From Hellea sp. (GTDB lineage: Bacteria; Pseudomonadota; Alphaproteobacteria; Caulobacterales; Maricaulaceae): a stretch of DNA of 64,000 nt. The translations under genes and the position numbers were made by a program. Shown piece by piece: positions 49,651 to 58,775 of this stretch; the stretch's first letter is position 1; every line of letters begins with the position of its first letter. A model generated the notes under the pieces. The model had not been told where the DNA came from, did no database searches, and saw only the letters and a program-made list of their open reading frames with translations. The DNA is taken from the NCBI GenBank assembly GCA_028224375.1, contig JAOIVW010000013.1:1-64000 (forward strand), written 5' to 3'.

Positions 49651-51039
49651 TTATTGTTCATCATCTTTGAGTTTGGGACCGGATGACGCGCCGCCGCTAT
49701 CCCCGCCGCGAACGGCATGAAGGGCTGCGCTTTCCGCGCGGTGATGGTTTGAGGTAGGTTTGGCTTTCCTGGCCCAATCCGGTGCTTGGTCGGCCCCGCC
49801 GCCTGTTCCGCCTACGGCACTGGATGCCGCAGAGCTCTTTGCTGGTCCAATGGACCCACCCGTGCCGGAAATTGCGCCGCGCGCGCCCGTGGTGGAAGCC
49901 TGCTTAATCGCCCCGCTCGCTTTCGAGACCTGCCCTTTCGCAGCGTTCGCAACAGTGCCCGCTCCGGCTTGTGCAACTGCGCTGACGCCTGCGGTTGCAC
50001 CCTTGAGCCCCCCTGCTCCGCTTGCAGCTTTACCCATAGCAAATGCCATGCTTGCGCCGCCGCCAAGAGATGCGCCCGCTTTGGCTGCGCCCATGGCCGC
50101 TTTTCCGGCAGCTTTCGAAGCTCCAACCGCGCCCGCAGCTCCGGCCGCTCCTGCCGCCCCAACTGCGGCGACGGTTCCAACCGCGGCACCTGCACCAAGC
50201 TGAGGCGCGCCTGTGACAAGTCCCGTGGCAATACCCGGTCCAAATAGGCCCAAGGCAAAAAGGGCAAGGCTCGCCAAAATGACGCCGCCCGCGTCTTCCA
50301 AACTTACGTCACCCGTTAGACCTGACGTCACTTCCGTGAACAGCGTCGAGCCGATGCCAACTATGATTGCGAGAACCATGACTTTTATGCCGGATGAGAC
50401 GACATTCCCAAGAACACGTTCAGCCAGAAACGATGTCTTATTCCAAAGCGCGAAAGGCACGAGCACAAAACCTGCAAGTGTGGTGAGCTTGAACTCGATT
50501 ATCGTCACAAACAGTTGGATCGATAAAAAGAAGAACGCAAAAATCGTGATAAGCCACGCTAGGAACAACACGGCAATCAGCACGATATTGACAAAGAAGG
50601 CGACAGGTCCCGTTAGGTCTTTTATCGTGTCGAGGATGGGAGACGCAGCATCAAAGCCAGTGCTCGCAATGAAGCCGGGCCGCATCAAATCGGAAGGGGT
50701 AAGGCTTGTGCCTGTCGCCTGTAATCCAAGTCCCGAAAAGCTATCAAAAATTATCGTCGCTAAGAATGCGAAGTTGCCGATGATATAAGCGAAGACGCCG
50801 ATATAGAGCACTTTCTTTATAAAGCGCACCATGACAGTGCCGTCGGAACTCATCGCCCAAAACACACCTGCCAAGACAAGATCTATGACGATGAGAGTTG
50901 CCACCAGAAAATCGACTTCCGAGCCCAGAAGACCAAAGCCTGAATCGATATAATCCGAGAAGGTCTGCATGAATGTATCAATCACCGACATATCAGACGG
51001 CGGCGGCGCGGGAGGCGTGACTTGGAAAACAGGCAGCAT
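49651..51039 (-). CDS. trbL: Conjugal transfer protein TrbL
   Basis: TrbL is the polytopic VirB6-like channel protein. The track start is spurious; ATG 51039, with GGAGGG upstream and immediately after the trbJ stop, gives MLPVFQVTPPAPPPSDMSVIDTFMQTFSDYIDSGF. The 462-residue protein has five or six membrane segments (LVATLIVIDLVLAGVFWAMSS; VLYIGVFAYIIGNFAFLATIIFDSFSGLG; FFVNIVLIAVLFLAWLITIFAFFFLSIQLFVTIIEFKLTTLAGFVLVPFALW) and a long Ala/Gly/Lys-rich C-tail of very high GC. trbK, usually between trbJ and trbL, is absent. Confidence 0.92.
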   Translation of the reverse strand: MLPVFQVTPPAPPPSDMSVIDTFMQTFSDYIDSGFGLLGSEVDFLVATLIVIDLVLAGVFWAMSSDGTVMVRFIKKVLYIGVFAYIIGNFAFLATIIFDSFSGLGLQATGTSLTPSDLMRPGFIASTGFDAASPILDTIKDLTGPVAFFVNIVLIAVLFLAWLITIFAFFFLSIQLFVTIIEFKLTTLAGFVLVPFALWNKTSFLAERVLGNVVSSGIKVMVLAIIVGIGSTLFTEVTSGLTGDVSLEDAGGVILASLALFALGLFGPGIATGLVTGAPQLGAGAAVGTVAAVGAAGAAGAAGAVGASKAAGKAAMGAAKAGASLGGGASMAFAMGKAASGAGGLKGATAGVSAVAQAGAGTVANAAKGQVSKASGAIKQASTTGARGAISGTGGSIGPAKSSAASSAVGGTGGGADQAPDWARKAKPTSNHHRAESAALHAVRGGDSGGASSGPKLKDDEQ

Positions 51040-51040
51040 G

Positions 51041-51739
51041 TTACCCTCCCCGGCCCATAAAGGCTTCGTGGCGCGCGGAGCCAGCTTGTTCCTGATAAAG
51101 GGCGCGGGATCGTTCAATCGACTCGGCACGATACTGCGCAGCTATCAATGTCTGCATTTGCATGGATTGTTTGGCTGAAAGCGCCGTAATTTGATTGCCG
51201 GCTTGCACAGCCGAGAGTTCGCCTACCGAAGCCTGTGAAGCATTCATCAGCACATCCAGTTGACGGCCATCTTGCTCGATGGCTTGTGTGATCTGTGCCT
51301 GCATTTGGATACTATCGCGAAACGCCATAATCGCAGCGTCCTGTTGAGCATCCGCGATTTGAGCTTGTTCCGTTATGGACCAATCCGCATAGGCGTCCGG
51401 AAACTGGAGCTCGAAGACACGTTCGATTTCATCAATGCGGAAGGTCAGCCCGCGCGCTTGATGCGTGAGGCGATTAATCTCGGAGAGCGTCCGCTCCATG
51501 TCCTCGCCCACGTAAATTCCCAGCCGGGTCATCTGCGTGATTTGATTGCGCAGCATGGTCGCTTGAGCGGTCACCTGTTGCAACGTCCGCGTGGCGGTCA
51601 ACGCGTTTTGAATAAGGTTGGTCGGGTCGAGAACAATATCTCCAAAACCAAAAATGGCGTGAGCGGGAGCTGCGAACATCATCGGGATGACAGCGGCGGT
51701 AACGATCAAAGCTCGAAGTTTTTTAAATGTGCGGCGCAT
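51041..51739 (-). CDS. trbJ: Conjugal transfer protein TrbJ
   Basis: TrbJ is the VirB5-like secreted pilus-associated protein. The 232-residue protein has a signal peptide (LRALIVTAAVIPMMFAAPAHAIFGFGD) and a helical mature part (DPTNLIQNALTATRTLQQVTAQATMLRNQITQMTRLG ... MQTLIAAQYRAESIERSRALYQEQAGSARHEAFMGRGG). The start shares a base with the trbE stop and the stop is one base from the trbL start. Good family fit. Confidence 0.9.
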   Translation of the reverse strand: MRRTFKKLRALIVTAAVIPMMFAAPAHAIFGFGDIVLDPTNLIQNALTATRTLQQVTAQATMLRNQITQMTRLGIYVGEDMERTLSEINRLTHQARGLTFRIDEIERVFELQFPDAYADWSITEQAQIADAQQDAAIMAFRDSIQMQAQITQAIEQDGRQLDVLMNASQASVGELSAVQAGNQITALSAKQSMQMQTLIAAQYRAESIERSRALYQEQAGSARHEAFMGRGG

Positions 51740-54189
51740 TAGGCGGCTCCTTTATGTGCAGTTGAAAATTGTGGGTGTGATGCGAGAAGATCTGAGGCCC
51801 AGCTAAGCCCTCGCCCCCGCAGCCACTCACTTGCGAAATCGAAAGACTCGTCACGGCTCAGAATAAGTTCGGCAGCTTCAAAATCGGGAGCCGAGGACGC
51901 ACCGCATATGCTCAAGGCGATTGCTCCAAGACCCAGATCGAAGACGCGGTTACCCGCGCGGCTTTGAAAGTAGTAATCCCGCTTCGGAGTCGCATGACCT
52001 ATAAGCTGTACTTGTGTGTCGTTGAGACCGAAGCGGCGATAGGCTTCCAGCTGCTGAGGTTCAGTGGCCCGTCCGTTGGGTAGAAAAATACGAGAAGGAC
52101 AGCTTTCAATGAGGGCCGGCGCGATTGATGAATTCGCGACATCGGCCAGAGATTGCGTCGCGAAGATGACTGAGACGTTCTTCTTGCGCAGGACCTTCAG
52201 CCATTCCCGAATGCGCTCCGAAAAAACAGGGTCATCCAAAAAGACCCAAGCCTCGTCAAGTACGAGCAAAGTTGGGCGTCCGTCAAAACGGGCTTCGAGC
52301 TTGTGGAAGAGATACGTCAGCACCGGCAAGGCCAATGCTTTGGAGTGCATAAGCTCTTCCATTTCAAAACACTGCCAATCTGCATCAGACAAACTGTCCG
52401 TATCTGCGTCCAAAACAGAGCCATGCGGACCTTCAAGCGTGTAAGGAGAGATAGCCTGACGTAGGTCTGCCGATTGAAGGAGTGCTGACAGACCCGTCAA
52501 AGTGCGCTCTTTAGCAGGCGCACTTGCCAGTGAAGAAAGAGCTGACCAGACAAATTCTTTGACGTCCGGCGTAATCACGACGGCTTCATGCCTGAGCAAA
52601 TCGAGTATCCACTCTTCTGCCCAGACCAGCTCAGATGGCTGATCAATGTGGCGCAAAGGTTGAAAGCAAAGCCCGGCATCTCCCCCGAGTTCATAATGCT
52701 CGCCCCTCATACCGAGCGTTGCGATTTTTGCGCTGCGCCCTTTGTCAAAGAGGAAAACTTGGGCATTTTCATAACGCCGAAATTGTAACGCCAACAGGGA
52801 CAGCAGAACCGACTTGCCTGCGCCTGTGGGTCCAACAATCAACATGTGTCCAACATCGCCTTGATGTGTCACGAGCCGAAAAGGTGTGTAGCCTTGTGTT
52901 GTCGCATGAAGAAGCGGCGGGCCGCCTAAATGATCATTGCGTTTTGGTCCTGCCCAGATTGCGGATACAGGCATCATGCGAGACAAGTTCAATGTGTGGA
53001 TGAGAGGTTGGCGGACATTCGCGTAGGCGTGACCCGGCAATGAGCCAAGCCAGGCTTCGACCGCATTCACGCTCTCGCGGATTGTAACGAAGCCTTGCCC
53101 GCTTACAATCTGCTCGATGGCTTTGGCGCGCTCTTCAACGACGGCGATATCTGTATCCGAGACAATGATTGTCTGCGTGACATAGCCAAAGGAAACATGG
53201 TCTTGCCCGAGAAGCTGTAAGGCTGTGTCCGCATCCGCGGCTTGATTATCTGCATCTGTGTCGACGAGAGCGGAGGCCTCATTTGTCATAACCTCTTTAA
53301 GGATGGCCATGACGTTTTTGCGTTTTGCGAACCACTGGCGACGGTAACGGCCAAGCACCTTCGTCGCTTCGGGTTTATCCATCGGTAAAAAACGCGTTGT
53401 CCAGCGGTAAGCAAATCCAAGTGCATTCAGGCCGTCCAGTACGCCGGGTTGGGTTGCGCTTGGAAAGCCCATGAGCGTAATTGCGCGAATATGGTGGGAG
53501 CCCAAGCGAGGCTCCAATCCGCCGACTAGTTCTGTACCGCCCAACACGCTATCAAGATGCATGGGTATTTCGGGCGCACAGACGCGTTGGCCCGCATCCG
53601 GTGCGAGGCAGCTTTGCAGAAAGGTCAGCGTTTCATTATCGCCTAAGAATTCGGCGGTCGGAAAAACGCTCGCGAATAAATCGTGCGCTGCATCGGTGTC
53701 GCGAATGAACGCCCGCAAATAATTATATCCCGCATTCGTTGCGGTTTCATCGTCTTGCGTATCGGTCTCGACAAAGAACCGCTCCAGCTTACCGATCTTG
53801 TCAGCAGGCGGGAGGAAGGTGAAAGTCAGATGGTAGTCTGATTCAAACAACGCTCCTGCTTCGTCATTCAAACCGCTTCGTTCTTGTTCAATCAACCACG
53901 CTAACGGGTCTCTAAATTCAGAAGGCTCACAAGGACGAGCCTCACGCCGCGTCGCTTCAAAGTGGAGCGCCCAGCCTGATCCGAAGCGCCTAAGCGCATT
54001 GTTCACTCGAGCGCATGTTGCAACTAATTCGCCAGGTGTGGAGCTATCGAGGTCAGGACCGCGAAAGCGCATTATGCGTTGGAAGCTGCCATCCTTATTT
54101 AAGATGACACCCGGCGCAATTATAGCGGCCCACGGCAAATGGTCTGCGAGTTGCGCGGGTTTACTGCGATATTCTGAAAGGTTCAGCAA
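51739..54189 (-). CDS. trbE: Conjugal transfer ATPase TrbE
   Basis: TrbE is the VirB4-like ATPase that powers pilus assembly and transfer. The 816-residue protein has an N-terminal CagE/TrbE domain (MLNLSEYRSKPAQLADHLPWAAIIAPGVILNKDGSFQRIMRFRGPDL) and an NTPase domain with Walker A MLIVGPTGAGKSVLLSLLALQFRRY. Walker B is TLLVLDEAWVFLDDPVFSERIREWLKVLRKKNVSVIFATQSLADVANSSIAPALIES. It follows trbD by 9 bases and shares a base with trbJ. Length is normal. Confidence 0.97.
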   Translation of the reverse strand: MLNLSEYRSKPAQLADHLPWAAIIAPGVILNKDGSFQRIMRFRGPDLDSSTPGELVATCARVNNALRRFGSGWALHFEATRREARPCEPSEFRDPLAWLIEQERSGLNDEAGALFESDYHLTFTFLPPADKIGKLERFFVETDTQDDETATNAGYNYLRAFIRDTDAAHDLFASVFPTAEFLGDNETLTFLQSCLAPDAGQRVCAPEIPMHLDSVLGGTELVGGLEPRLGSHHIRAITLMGFPSATQPGVLDGLNALGFAYRWTTRFLPMDKPEATKVLGRYRRQWFAKRKNVMAILKEVMTNEASALVDTDADNQAADADTALQLLGQDHVSFGYVTQTIIVSDTDIAVVEERAKAIEQIVSGQGFVTIRESVNAVEAWLGSLPGHAYANVRQPLIHTLNLSRMMPVSAIWAGPKRNDHLGGPPLLHATTQGYTPFRLVTHQGDVGHMLIVGPTGAGKSVLLSLLALQFRRYENAQVFLFDKGRSAKIATLGMRGEHYELGGDAGLCFQPLRHIDQPSELVWAEEWILDLLRHEAVVITPDVKEFVWSALSSLASAPAKERTLTGLSALLQSADLRQAISPYTLEGPHGSVLDADTDSLSDADWQCFEMEELMHSKALALPVLTYLFHKLEARFDGRPTLLVLDEAWVFLDDPVFSERIREWLKVLRKKNVSVIFATQSLADVANSSIAPALIESCPSRIFLPNGRATEPQQLEAYRRFGLNDTQVQLIGHATPKRDYYFQSRAGNRVFDLGLGAIALSICGASSAPDFEAAELILSRDESFDFASEWLRGRGLSWASDLLASHPQFSTAHKGAA

Positions 54190-54198
54190 AGCTGGCTC

Positions 54199-54465
54199 CT
54201 ATGAAAGATAAGATTTTTGACAAAGGTGACGGCGCAGCACATCAAGGAACAACGGGTCGCGTTTGGCTGCAAACACGCAAGCCGTTTGGCTGACGCCCCA
54301 GATCACAAGCCCGACAGGCCAAAGTTGAAGGCCTAAGCTCAGCGCTGCCGCGAGCGTGCCATTCAAAATGGTGGCCGCGCGCGGCGCACCCGCCATCATG
54401 ATGGGCTGGGTGACCGAGCGGTGAACAGGAATATTAAATCCTTCTATGTGCTGCGCCGCATCCAT
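54199..54465 (-). CDS. trbD: Conjugal transfer protein TrbD
   Basis: TrbD is the VirB3-like small membrane protein. The 88-residue protein contains IEGFNIPVHRSVTQPIMMAGAPRAATILNGTLAAALSLGLQLWPVGLVIWGVSQTACVFAAKRDPLFLDVLRRHL, matching the family closely (PVHRSLTxP and DPxFxxVxxRHL). It shares a base with the trbC stop and lies just before trbE. Confidence 0.95.
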   Translation of the reverse strand: MDAAQHIEGFNIPVHRSVTQPIMMAGAPRAATILNGTLAAALSLGLQLWPVGLVIWGVSQTACVFAAKRDPLFLDVLRRHLCQKSYLS

Positions 54466-54827
54466 TAGATTACGGCCCCGCCGCCAAAGCTGAAGAATGA
54501 CAGGAAGAAGCTGGTCGCCGTAAAGGCGATGGAGAGCCCGAAGACAATCTGGATTAGCTTCCTGAAACCGCCGCCTGTATCACCAAAGGCCAAGGCCAGA
54601 CCTGCCATGATAATGGCCATTGTGCCGACAATTTTGGCAATCGGGCCTTCCACGGATGAGAGGATTTGTGTGAGCGGGCCTTCCCACGGCATACCTGAAC
54701 CTGCGGCATGAGCGGGACCTGCAAGGGTTAAAAATGCGAGGATGAACGTCGCCCCGATGGCGGCTTGACGAAAATGAGGGTTGCCTAAAAGATGTGAGCT
54801 CAAGGCATGACTAGAGAATTGGGTCAA
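54465..54827 (-). CDS. trbC: Conjugal pilin-type protein TrbC
   Basis: TrbC is the VirB2-like pilin precursor. The 120-residue protein has a long signal region (HFRQAAIGATFILAFLTLAGPAHAAGSGMPWEGPL) and two hydrophobic pilin helices (IVGTMAIIMAGLALAFG and FRKLIQIVFGLSIAFTATSFFLSFFSFGGGAVI). It is probably processed by TraF (62804). A 6-bp stem-loop lies in the 69-base gap between it and trbB. Confidence 0.92.
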   Translation of the reverse strand: MTQFSSHALSSHLLGNPHFRQAAIGATFILAFLTLAGPAHAAGSGMPWEGPLTQILSSVEGPIAKIVGTMAIIMAGLALAFGDTGGGFRKLIQIVFGLSIAFTATSFFLSFFSFGGGAVI

Positions 54828-54870
54828 AATTGACTCCTTTTTAAATGTTGGGTTTTGTGGGTTAAGAGTT

Positions 54871-54886
54871 TGAGGCTTAGGCCTCA
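54871..54886 (-). terminator. Stem-loop between trbB and trbC
   Basis: TGAGGC-TTAG-GCCTCA forms a 6-bp perfect stem in the only sizeable gap of the trb operon, between the trbB stop and the trbC start. No T run follows on the minus strand, so it may attenuate or set processing rather than terminate. Confidence 0.3.
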
Positions 54887-54896
54887 GTGAGTGACG

Positions 54897-55862
54897 TTAT
54901 GGAGGGTCAGGAACCATGGGCCTCAGCCGATAGGTTCTGTTTTCTCCATCACATCCGAGAACTTCGAGAATGTCCGTAACACGCCGGACCCCTCCGTGAT
55001 TCTCGATCCCGACAACGAGATTAACCGCTGCGGAGATGAGTTTGCGCGGCACATTCGCCACGACTTCGCCGACAAGCTGCTCAAGACGGTCAAGTCCGTC
55101 TGCAGCGCTATTGGCGTGAACGGTTGCAACGCCGCCGGGATGACCGGTCGACCAAGCTTTCAGAAGATCGAGCGCTTCAGCGCCGCGAACCTCGCCGACG
55201 ACGATGCGGTCAGGGCGAAGACGAAGGGTCGAACGCACGAGCTCGCGCATGGGAACTGTTGGCTGCGTGCGAAGGGATACGCAATCCTCTGCCGCGCACT
55301 GGAGCTCACGCGTGTCTTCCAAAAGGAGGACGCGGTGATCTTCATTCGCGATTTCCGCGAGAAGCGCATTGGTCAGCGTCGTTTTGCCGGACCCTGTTCC
55401 GCCTACCACGAGAATATTCTGCCGCGCCTTTACAGCACGGCGCAATCCATTCGCAGAAGCCTCGCTCAATGCGCCGCTGCTGACATAATCACCAAGTTTA
55501 AAAACGCGCGCAGCAGGTACGCGAATGGCAAATGATGGCTGCAAAGCGACAGGCGGCATAACCCCTTCGAACCGTTGTCCACCAATTGGAAGCTCGGCGC
55601 TCACGATAGGCCGCTCACGCGTGACATCAAATCCCGACAAAGACGCGATAAGCCGAATAATCCGTTCTGCTTTTTCCGGCTCAAGAATCTGACCTTGGGA
55701 CCGGCGCCCTACTCCGGCCCGCTCAATCCATAATTCACCATTCGGATTTTGCATGATTTCGACAACGCTTGGGTCAGCAAGAGCGTCACAGATCACGGAA
55801 CCGAAGGCACTGCGTAACATCGTGTCAGTGCGAGACCGGCTTTGGGCTTTGCGCTGCGTCAT
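54897..55862 (-). CDS. trbB: Conjugal transfer ATPase TrbB
   Basis: TrbB is the VirB11-like hexameric secretion ATPase. The 321-residue protein has Walker A ILVVGGTGSGKTTLTNALLAEI, the Asp box LLLEDTRELQCAAEDCVSLRT, Walker B RPDRIVVGEVRGAEALDLLKAWSTGHPGGVATVHANSAADGLDRLEQLV and the His box, all typical. It overlaps the CopG-type gene by 4 bases. It is the first trb gene after the CopG gene and traG, giving the order traG-copG-trbB-C-D-E-J-L-F-G-I. Confidence 0.96.
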   Translation of the reverse strand: MTQRKAQSRSRTDTMLRSAFGSVICDALADPSVVEIMQNPNGELWIERAGVGRRSQGQILEPEKAERIIRLIASLSGFDVTRERPIVSAELPIGGQRFEGVMPPVALQPSFAIRVPAARVFKLGDYVSSGALSEASANGLRRAVKARQNILVVGGTGSGKTTLTNALLAEIANEDHRVLLLEDTRELQCAAEDCVSLRTQPTVPMRELVRSTLRLRPDRIVVGEVRGAEALDLLKAWSTGHPGGVATVHANSAADGLDRLEQLVGEVVANVPRKLISAAVNLVVGIENHGGVRRVTDILEVLGCDGENRTYRLRPMVPDPP

Positions 55863-56356
55863 GATGAACTCCCTTTTTGATTACTCGGTTTCTTATTTTC
55901 CAGCGCGTCCAGATCAGCGTCTGAGAAGAAATCGCTTTCAGCTAAGAAAGCATCTTCAATTCCGTTGAACAGATGTCTGTTTTTGCTGGACAGAATTGTT
56001 TCTAAAGATTGGCGATAACTCTCGAAACGGGCTGCGCCCTCTGCCCTCGCCGCTTGTCGTTCCGCGCCTTCCGGCGAAGGCGGCACCAAAGTTAGAAAAT
56101 AACGTACGAACAGAGCATGGCCTTCGGACAAGACGATGAGTCGTTGGCGCAGCTTTTCGCATTCCCGCGTCATCTGATCCAGACGCCGCAATATTGGGTT
56201 GTTCCTCGCCGCTTCAGCTTCCGCCGAAAGATAAAGCTCGAGCGCTCTTCTGACGATCTCCGACTTGCTCACGTCCGGGTGCGAAGCCGCTAACTCAAGG
56301 CGCTTATGAATATCCTCCGGAGCATAGGCCTGAATACGCCTGAGTGATGTGGTCAT
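55859..56356 (-). CDS. CopG/ribbon-helix-helix conjugal protein
   Basis: The 165-residue protein begins MTTSLRRIQAYAPEDIHKRLELAASHPDVSKSEIVRRALELYLSAEAEAA, a ribbon-helix-helix pattern, followed by a helical C-terminal region with a coiled-coil part (RLDQMTRECEKLRQRLIVLSEGHALFVRYFLTLVPP). It overlaps traG and trbB by 4 bases each, so it is an integral member of the operon. Such RHH proteins in this location are thought to regulate the transfer genes or bind oriT. The exact role is not visible. Confidence 0.8.
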   Translation of the reverse strand: MTTSLRRIQAYAPEDIHKRLELAASHPDVSKSEIVRRALELYLSAEAEAARNNPILRRLDQMTRECEKLRQRLIVLSEGHALFVRYFLTLVPPSPEGAERQAARAEGAARFESYRQSLETILSSKNRHLFNGIEDAFLAESDFFSDADLDALENKKPSNQKGSSS

Positions 56357-58380
56357 CGTCCATACCCCATCAAGTCTTGGCCCGGTGTCGCACGGTCCAA
56401 TACATCTGTTGTTCGCGCAAGTTCGCCGGGCAAAGCAACTTCTGACTGACCATCGAGGTCAATATCGTCTTTTGCGACTTCTTCAGCTGGTTCCTTCGGA
56501 GGTCGGTGCCGTTCGTCAAGATTTCGGGCCTGTTCCTTACCACCAGATGTTGGAGTTGTTTTCGATGATGTCTTGGTTTTCATAGCGTCCATAAGGTTCT
56601 GATGAACTTTCGCTGTAAGGCCACTCCAGTCATCGAAACGTCCCGGAGGGCTATCTCCATAAGGATGATTCGAGCCATTTAAGATTGGAGGCGAGCAAAC
56701 TCGGTCACTGAAATTCTTGTCCGCGTAATACCGAATTTTCGTAGCGCGAATGGGTGGTACGCCTGAGACCAACACAATCTCCTCATCTGACGGCAATTGC
56801 ATAACTTCGCCGGGGGTTAGAAGCTGGCGAGCCGTTTCCTGACGAGAGACCATCACATGACTGAGCCAAGGGGCAAGCCGATGACCTGCGTAATTGCGCA
56901 TTGCACGCATTTCCGTTGTAGTGCCGAGCGCGTCACTAATACGTTTCGCGGTCCGCTCATCATTGGTCGCGAAGGCCACGCGCACGTGGCAATTATCCAA
57001 TATTGAATTATTAGGTCCGTAAGCTTTCTCAATCTGATTGAGGCTTTGCGTGATCAGGAAAGCGCGGAGACCATAGCCGGCCATGAACGCCAAGGCGCTC
57101 TCGAAAAACTCTAAGCGCCCAAGCGCAGGAAATTCGTCCAGCATTAATAAAACTTGGCGGCGCGCATTGCCATCAATCTCGCCGTCTAGTTTTTCAGTTA
57201 ATCGGCGGCCAATCTGATTGAGGATAAGCCTGACGAGCGGCTTTGTTCTCGAAATGTCAGAGGGCGGTACAACCAAGTAAAGCGAGACAGGTTTTACTGC
57301 ATTCACTAAATCCTCAATTCGCCAGTCGCATGATGACGTCACCTCGGCCACTGTTGGGTCTCTATACAGCCCTAGAAAGCTCATCGCTGTTGAAAGCACC
57401 CCCGAGCGTTCATTCTCAGATTTATTCAGTAGTTCACGCGATGCTTGGGCGACAACGGGATGGACTGATGGAGTAGCTGCATCACTGCGGCCGAGGTGAT
57501 TGGTTGACATCATCCCGATCAACGTCTGCTCAAATGTGCGCGCAGGGTCGGAAAGAAAAGTTGCCACTTTAGCCAGCGTTTTCTCATTCTCGGCGTAGAG
57601 GACGTGAAGGATTGCTCCCACCAGTAAGGCATGAGCGGTTTTCTCCCAATGAGACCGCCGTTCGAGAGCGCCTTCGGGATCGACAAGAATATCAGCGATA
57701 TTCTGTACATCTCTGACTTCGTTACGCCCTTTGCGCACTTCCAGAAGTGGATTATATTTTGCTGACGCAGGATTTGTAGGATCGAAAAGTAGACAATGGG
57801 AAAAAGTAGACCGATAGCCTGATGTGACTTGCCAGTTCTCACCCTTAATATCATGCACAACCGTCGAATGTGGCCAGGACAGCAACGTTGGGATAACCAA
57901 ACCTACGCCTTTGCCTGATCGGGTTGGCGCAAATGTCATAACGTGTTCAGGGCCGGAATGGCGAAGGTAATTTTTATCCGTCCGCCCAATGAAAACGCCG
58001 TCTTGGTCGAAGAGGGTTGCTTGTTTTAAATCTTTGTCATCGGCCCAACGAGATGAACCAAATGTTGTCAGTTTTTTAGCTTGGCGTCCGCGCCAGACTG
58101 AGCCGATGACCGAGAATACAACACCCAAGAAAGATGCGCCAATGGCGATTTGTCCACCGCGCGCAAACACCTCCGGCGCGTAAGGCTCAAACGCGTACCA
58201 CCATTCGAATAAGCGCCACGGATAGTAAACAGGCATTTCATTAAACTGAAACCAAGGCTTACCCAAATATGGGTCAAATCTCAGTTCAGTCGCAACCCAT
58301 TGAGTGGCTCCCCACACGCCAGCGCCTATCGTCGTGAAGACGACGCCAACTTGGCCAATGAGAATTGAATTGGGTGACAT
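56353..58380 (-). CDS. traG: Type IV coupling protein TraG
   Basis: TraG (VirD4 type) couples the relaxosome to the Trb channel. The 675-residue protein has two N-terminal membrane segments (ILIGQVGVVFTTIGAGVWGATQWV and IAIGASFLGVVFSVIGSVW), Walker A VMTFAPTRSGKGVGLVIPTLLSWPHSTVVHDIKGENW and Walker B RRQVLLMLDEFPALGRLEFFESALAFMAGYGLRAFLITQSLNQIEKAYG. It overlaps the CopG-type gene. GAGG before its ATG lies in the second arm of an AGCCTC/GAGGCT stem-loop (58385-58408), so translation may be controlled. Confidence 0.97.
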   Translation of the reverse strand: MSPNSILIGQVGVVFTTIGAGVWGATQWVATELRFDPYLGKPWFQFNEMPVYYPWRLFEWWYAFEPYAPEVFARGGQIAIGASFLGVVFSVIGSVWRGRQAKKLTTFGSSRWADDKDLKQATLFDQDGVFIGRTDKNYLRHSGPEHVMTFAPTRSGKGVGLVIPTLLSWPHSTVVHDIKGENWQVTSGYRSTFSHCLLFDPTNPASAKYNPLLEVRKGRNEVRDVQNIADILVDPEGALERRSHWEKTAHALLVGAILHVLYAENEKTLAKVATFLSDPARTFEQTLIGMMSTNHLGRSDAATPSVHPVVAQASRELLNKSENERSGVLSTAMSFLGLYRDPTVAEVTSSCDWRIEDLVNAVKPVSLYLVVPPSDISRTKPLVRLILNQIGRRLTEKLDGEIDGNARRQVLLMLDEFPALGRLEFFESALAFMAGYGLRAFLITQSLNQIEKAYGPNNSILDNCHVRVAFATNDERTAKRISDALGTTTEMRAMRNYAGHRLAPWLSHVMVSRQETARQLLTPGEVMQLPSDEEIVLVSGVPPIRATKIRYYADKNFSDRVCSPPILNGSNHPYGDSPPGRFDDWSGLTAKVHQNLMDAMKTKTSSKTTPTSGGKEQARNLDERHRPPKEPAEEVAKDDIDLDGQSEVALPGELARTTDVLDRATPGQDLMGYGR

Positions 58381-58775
58381 GAAGAGCCTCGGTTTTGATC
58401 CTGAGGCTTATGTTCAGTGAAATTTAAAAAATAAGATAGGTAGGAAAGCGATAGCAAAATCACGGCTTTGGTTACTTGAAATTCAAGAGAGAGGCATATT
58501 GTGACTTTGTGGGATTTTCACGAACGCCGAAAAAATTTAACGAAGGCACCCGAGACTTCAAATTACTATTAGATGTGCTTTACCAAAACTTCGATGCTGG
58601 GACTCAAGGAAGGTTTTAATTTCCTAGGCGCTTCGATTGTTGAAGGCGCCAAGTTGAATAAAACCCGTCAAGCCTGGGGCTCAATTTCATCGGTAGGGGC
58701 CATCAATGAACCCTAGTGAAGTGAACATAAGAAGCTATTGATCTTCAAAATGCATTCGCTTCGCACTAGATAAAA
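58381..58775. other. Non-coding gap between traG and the MBL gene
   Basis: This 395-base stretch contains the traG leader stem-loop AGCCTC/GAGGCT at 58385-58408 and no recognisable gene; short ORFs here are not convincing. It is presumably the promoter region for the traG-trb operon and the 3' flank of the cargo gene. Confidence 0.5.
58385..58408 (-). promoter_or_regulatory. Stem-loop covering the traG ribosome-binding site
   Basis: On the minus strand AGCCTC ... GAGGCT forms a 6-bp stem whose second arm contains GAGG, the Shine-Dalgarno of traG seven bases before ATG. It could limit translation of the coupling protein. Structural reading only. Confidence 0.35.

Noticed and set aside
49760-50247. 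Long plus-strand ORFs of 147 and 153 residues
   Set aside because: They lie opposite the Ala/Gly-rich GC-rich tail of trbL; composition alone keeps frames open. TrbL has clear membrane motifs and operon position.
54891-55535. Plus-strand ORF of 214 residues
   Set aside because: Antisense to trbB, whose Walker motifs and coupling leave no doubt.
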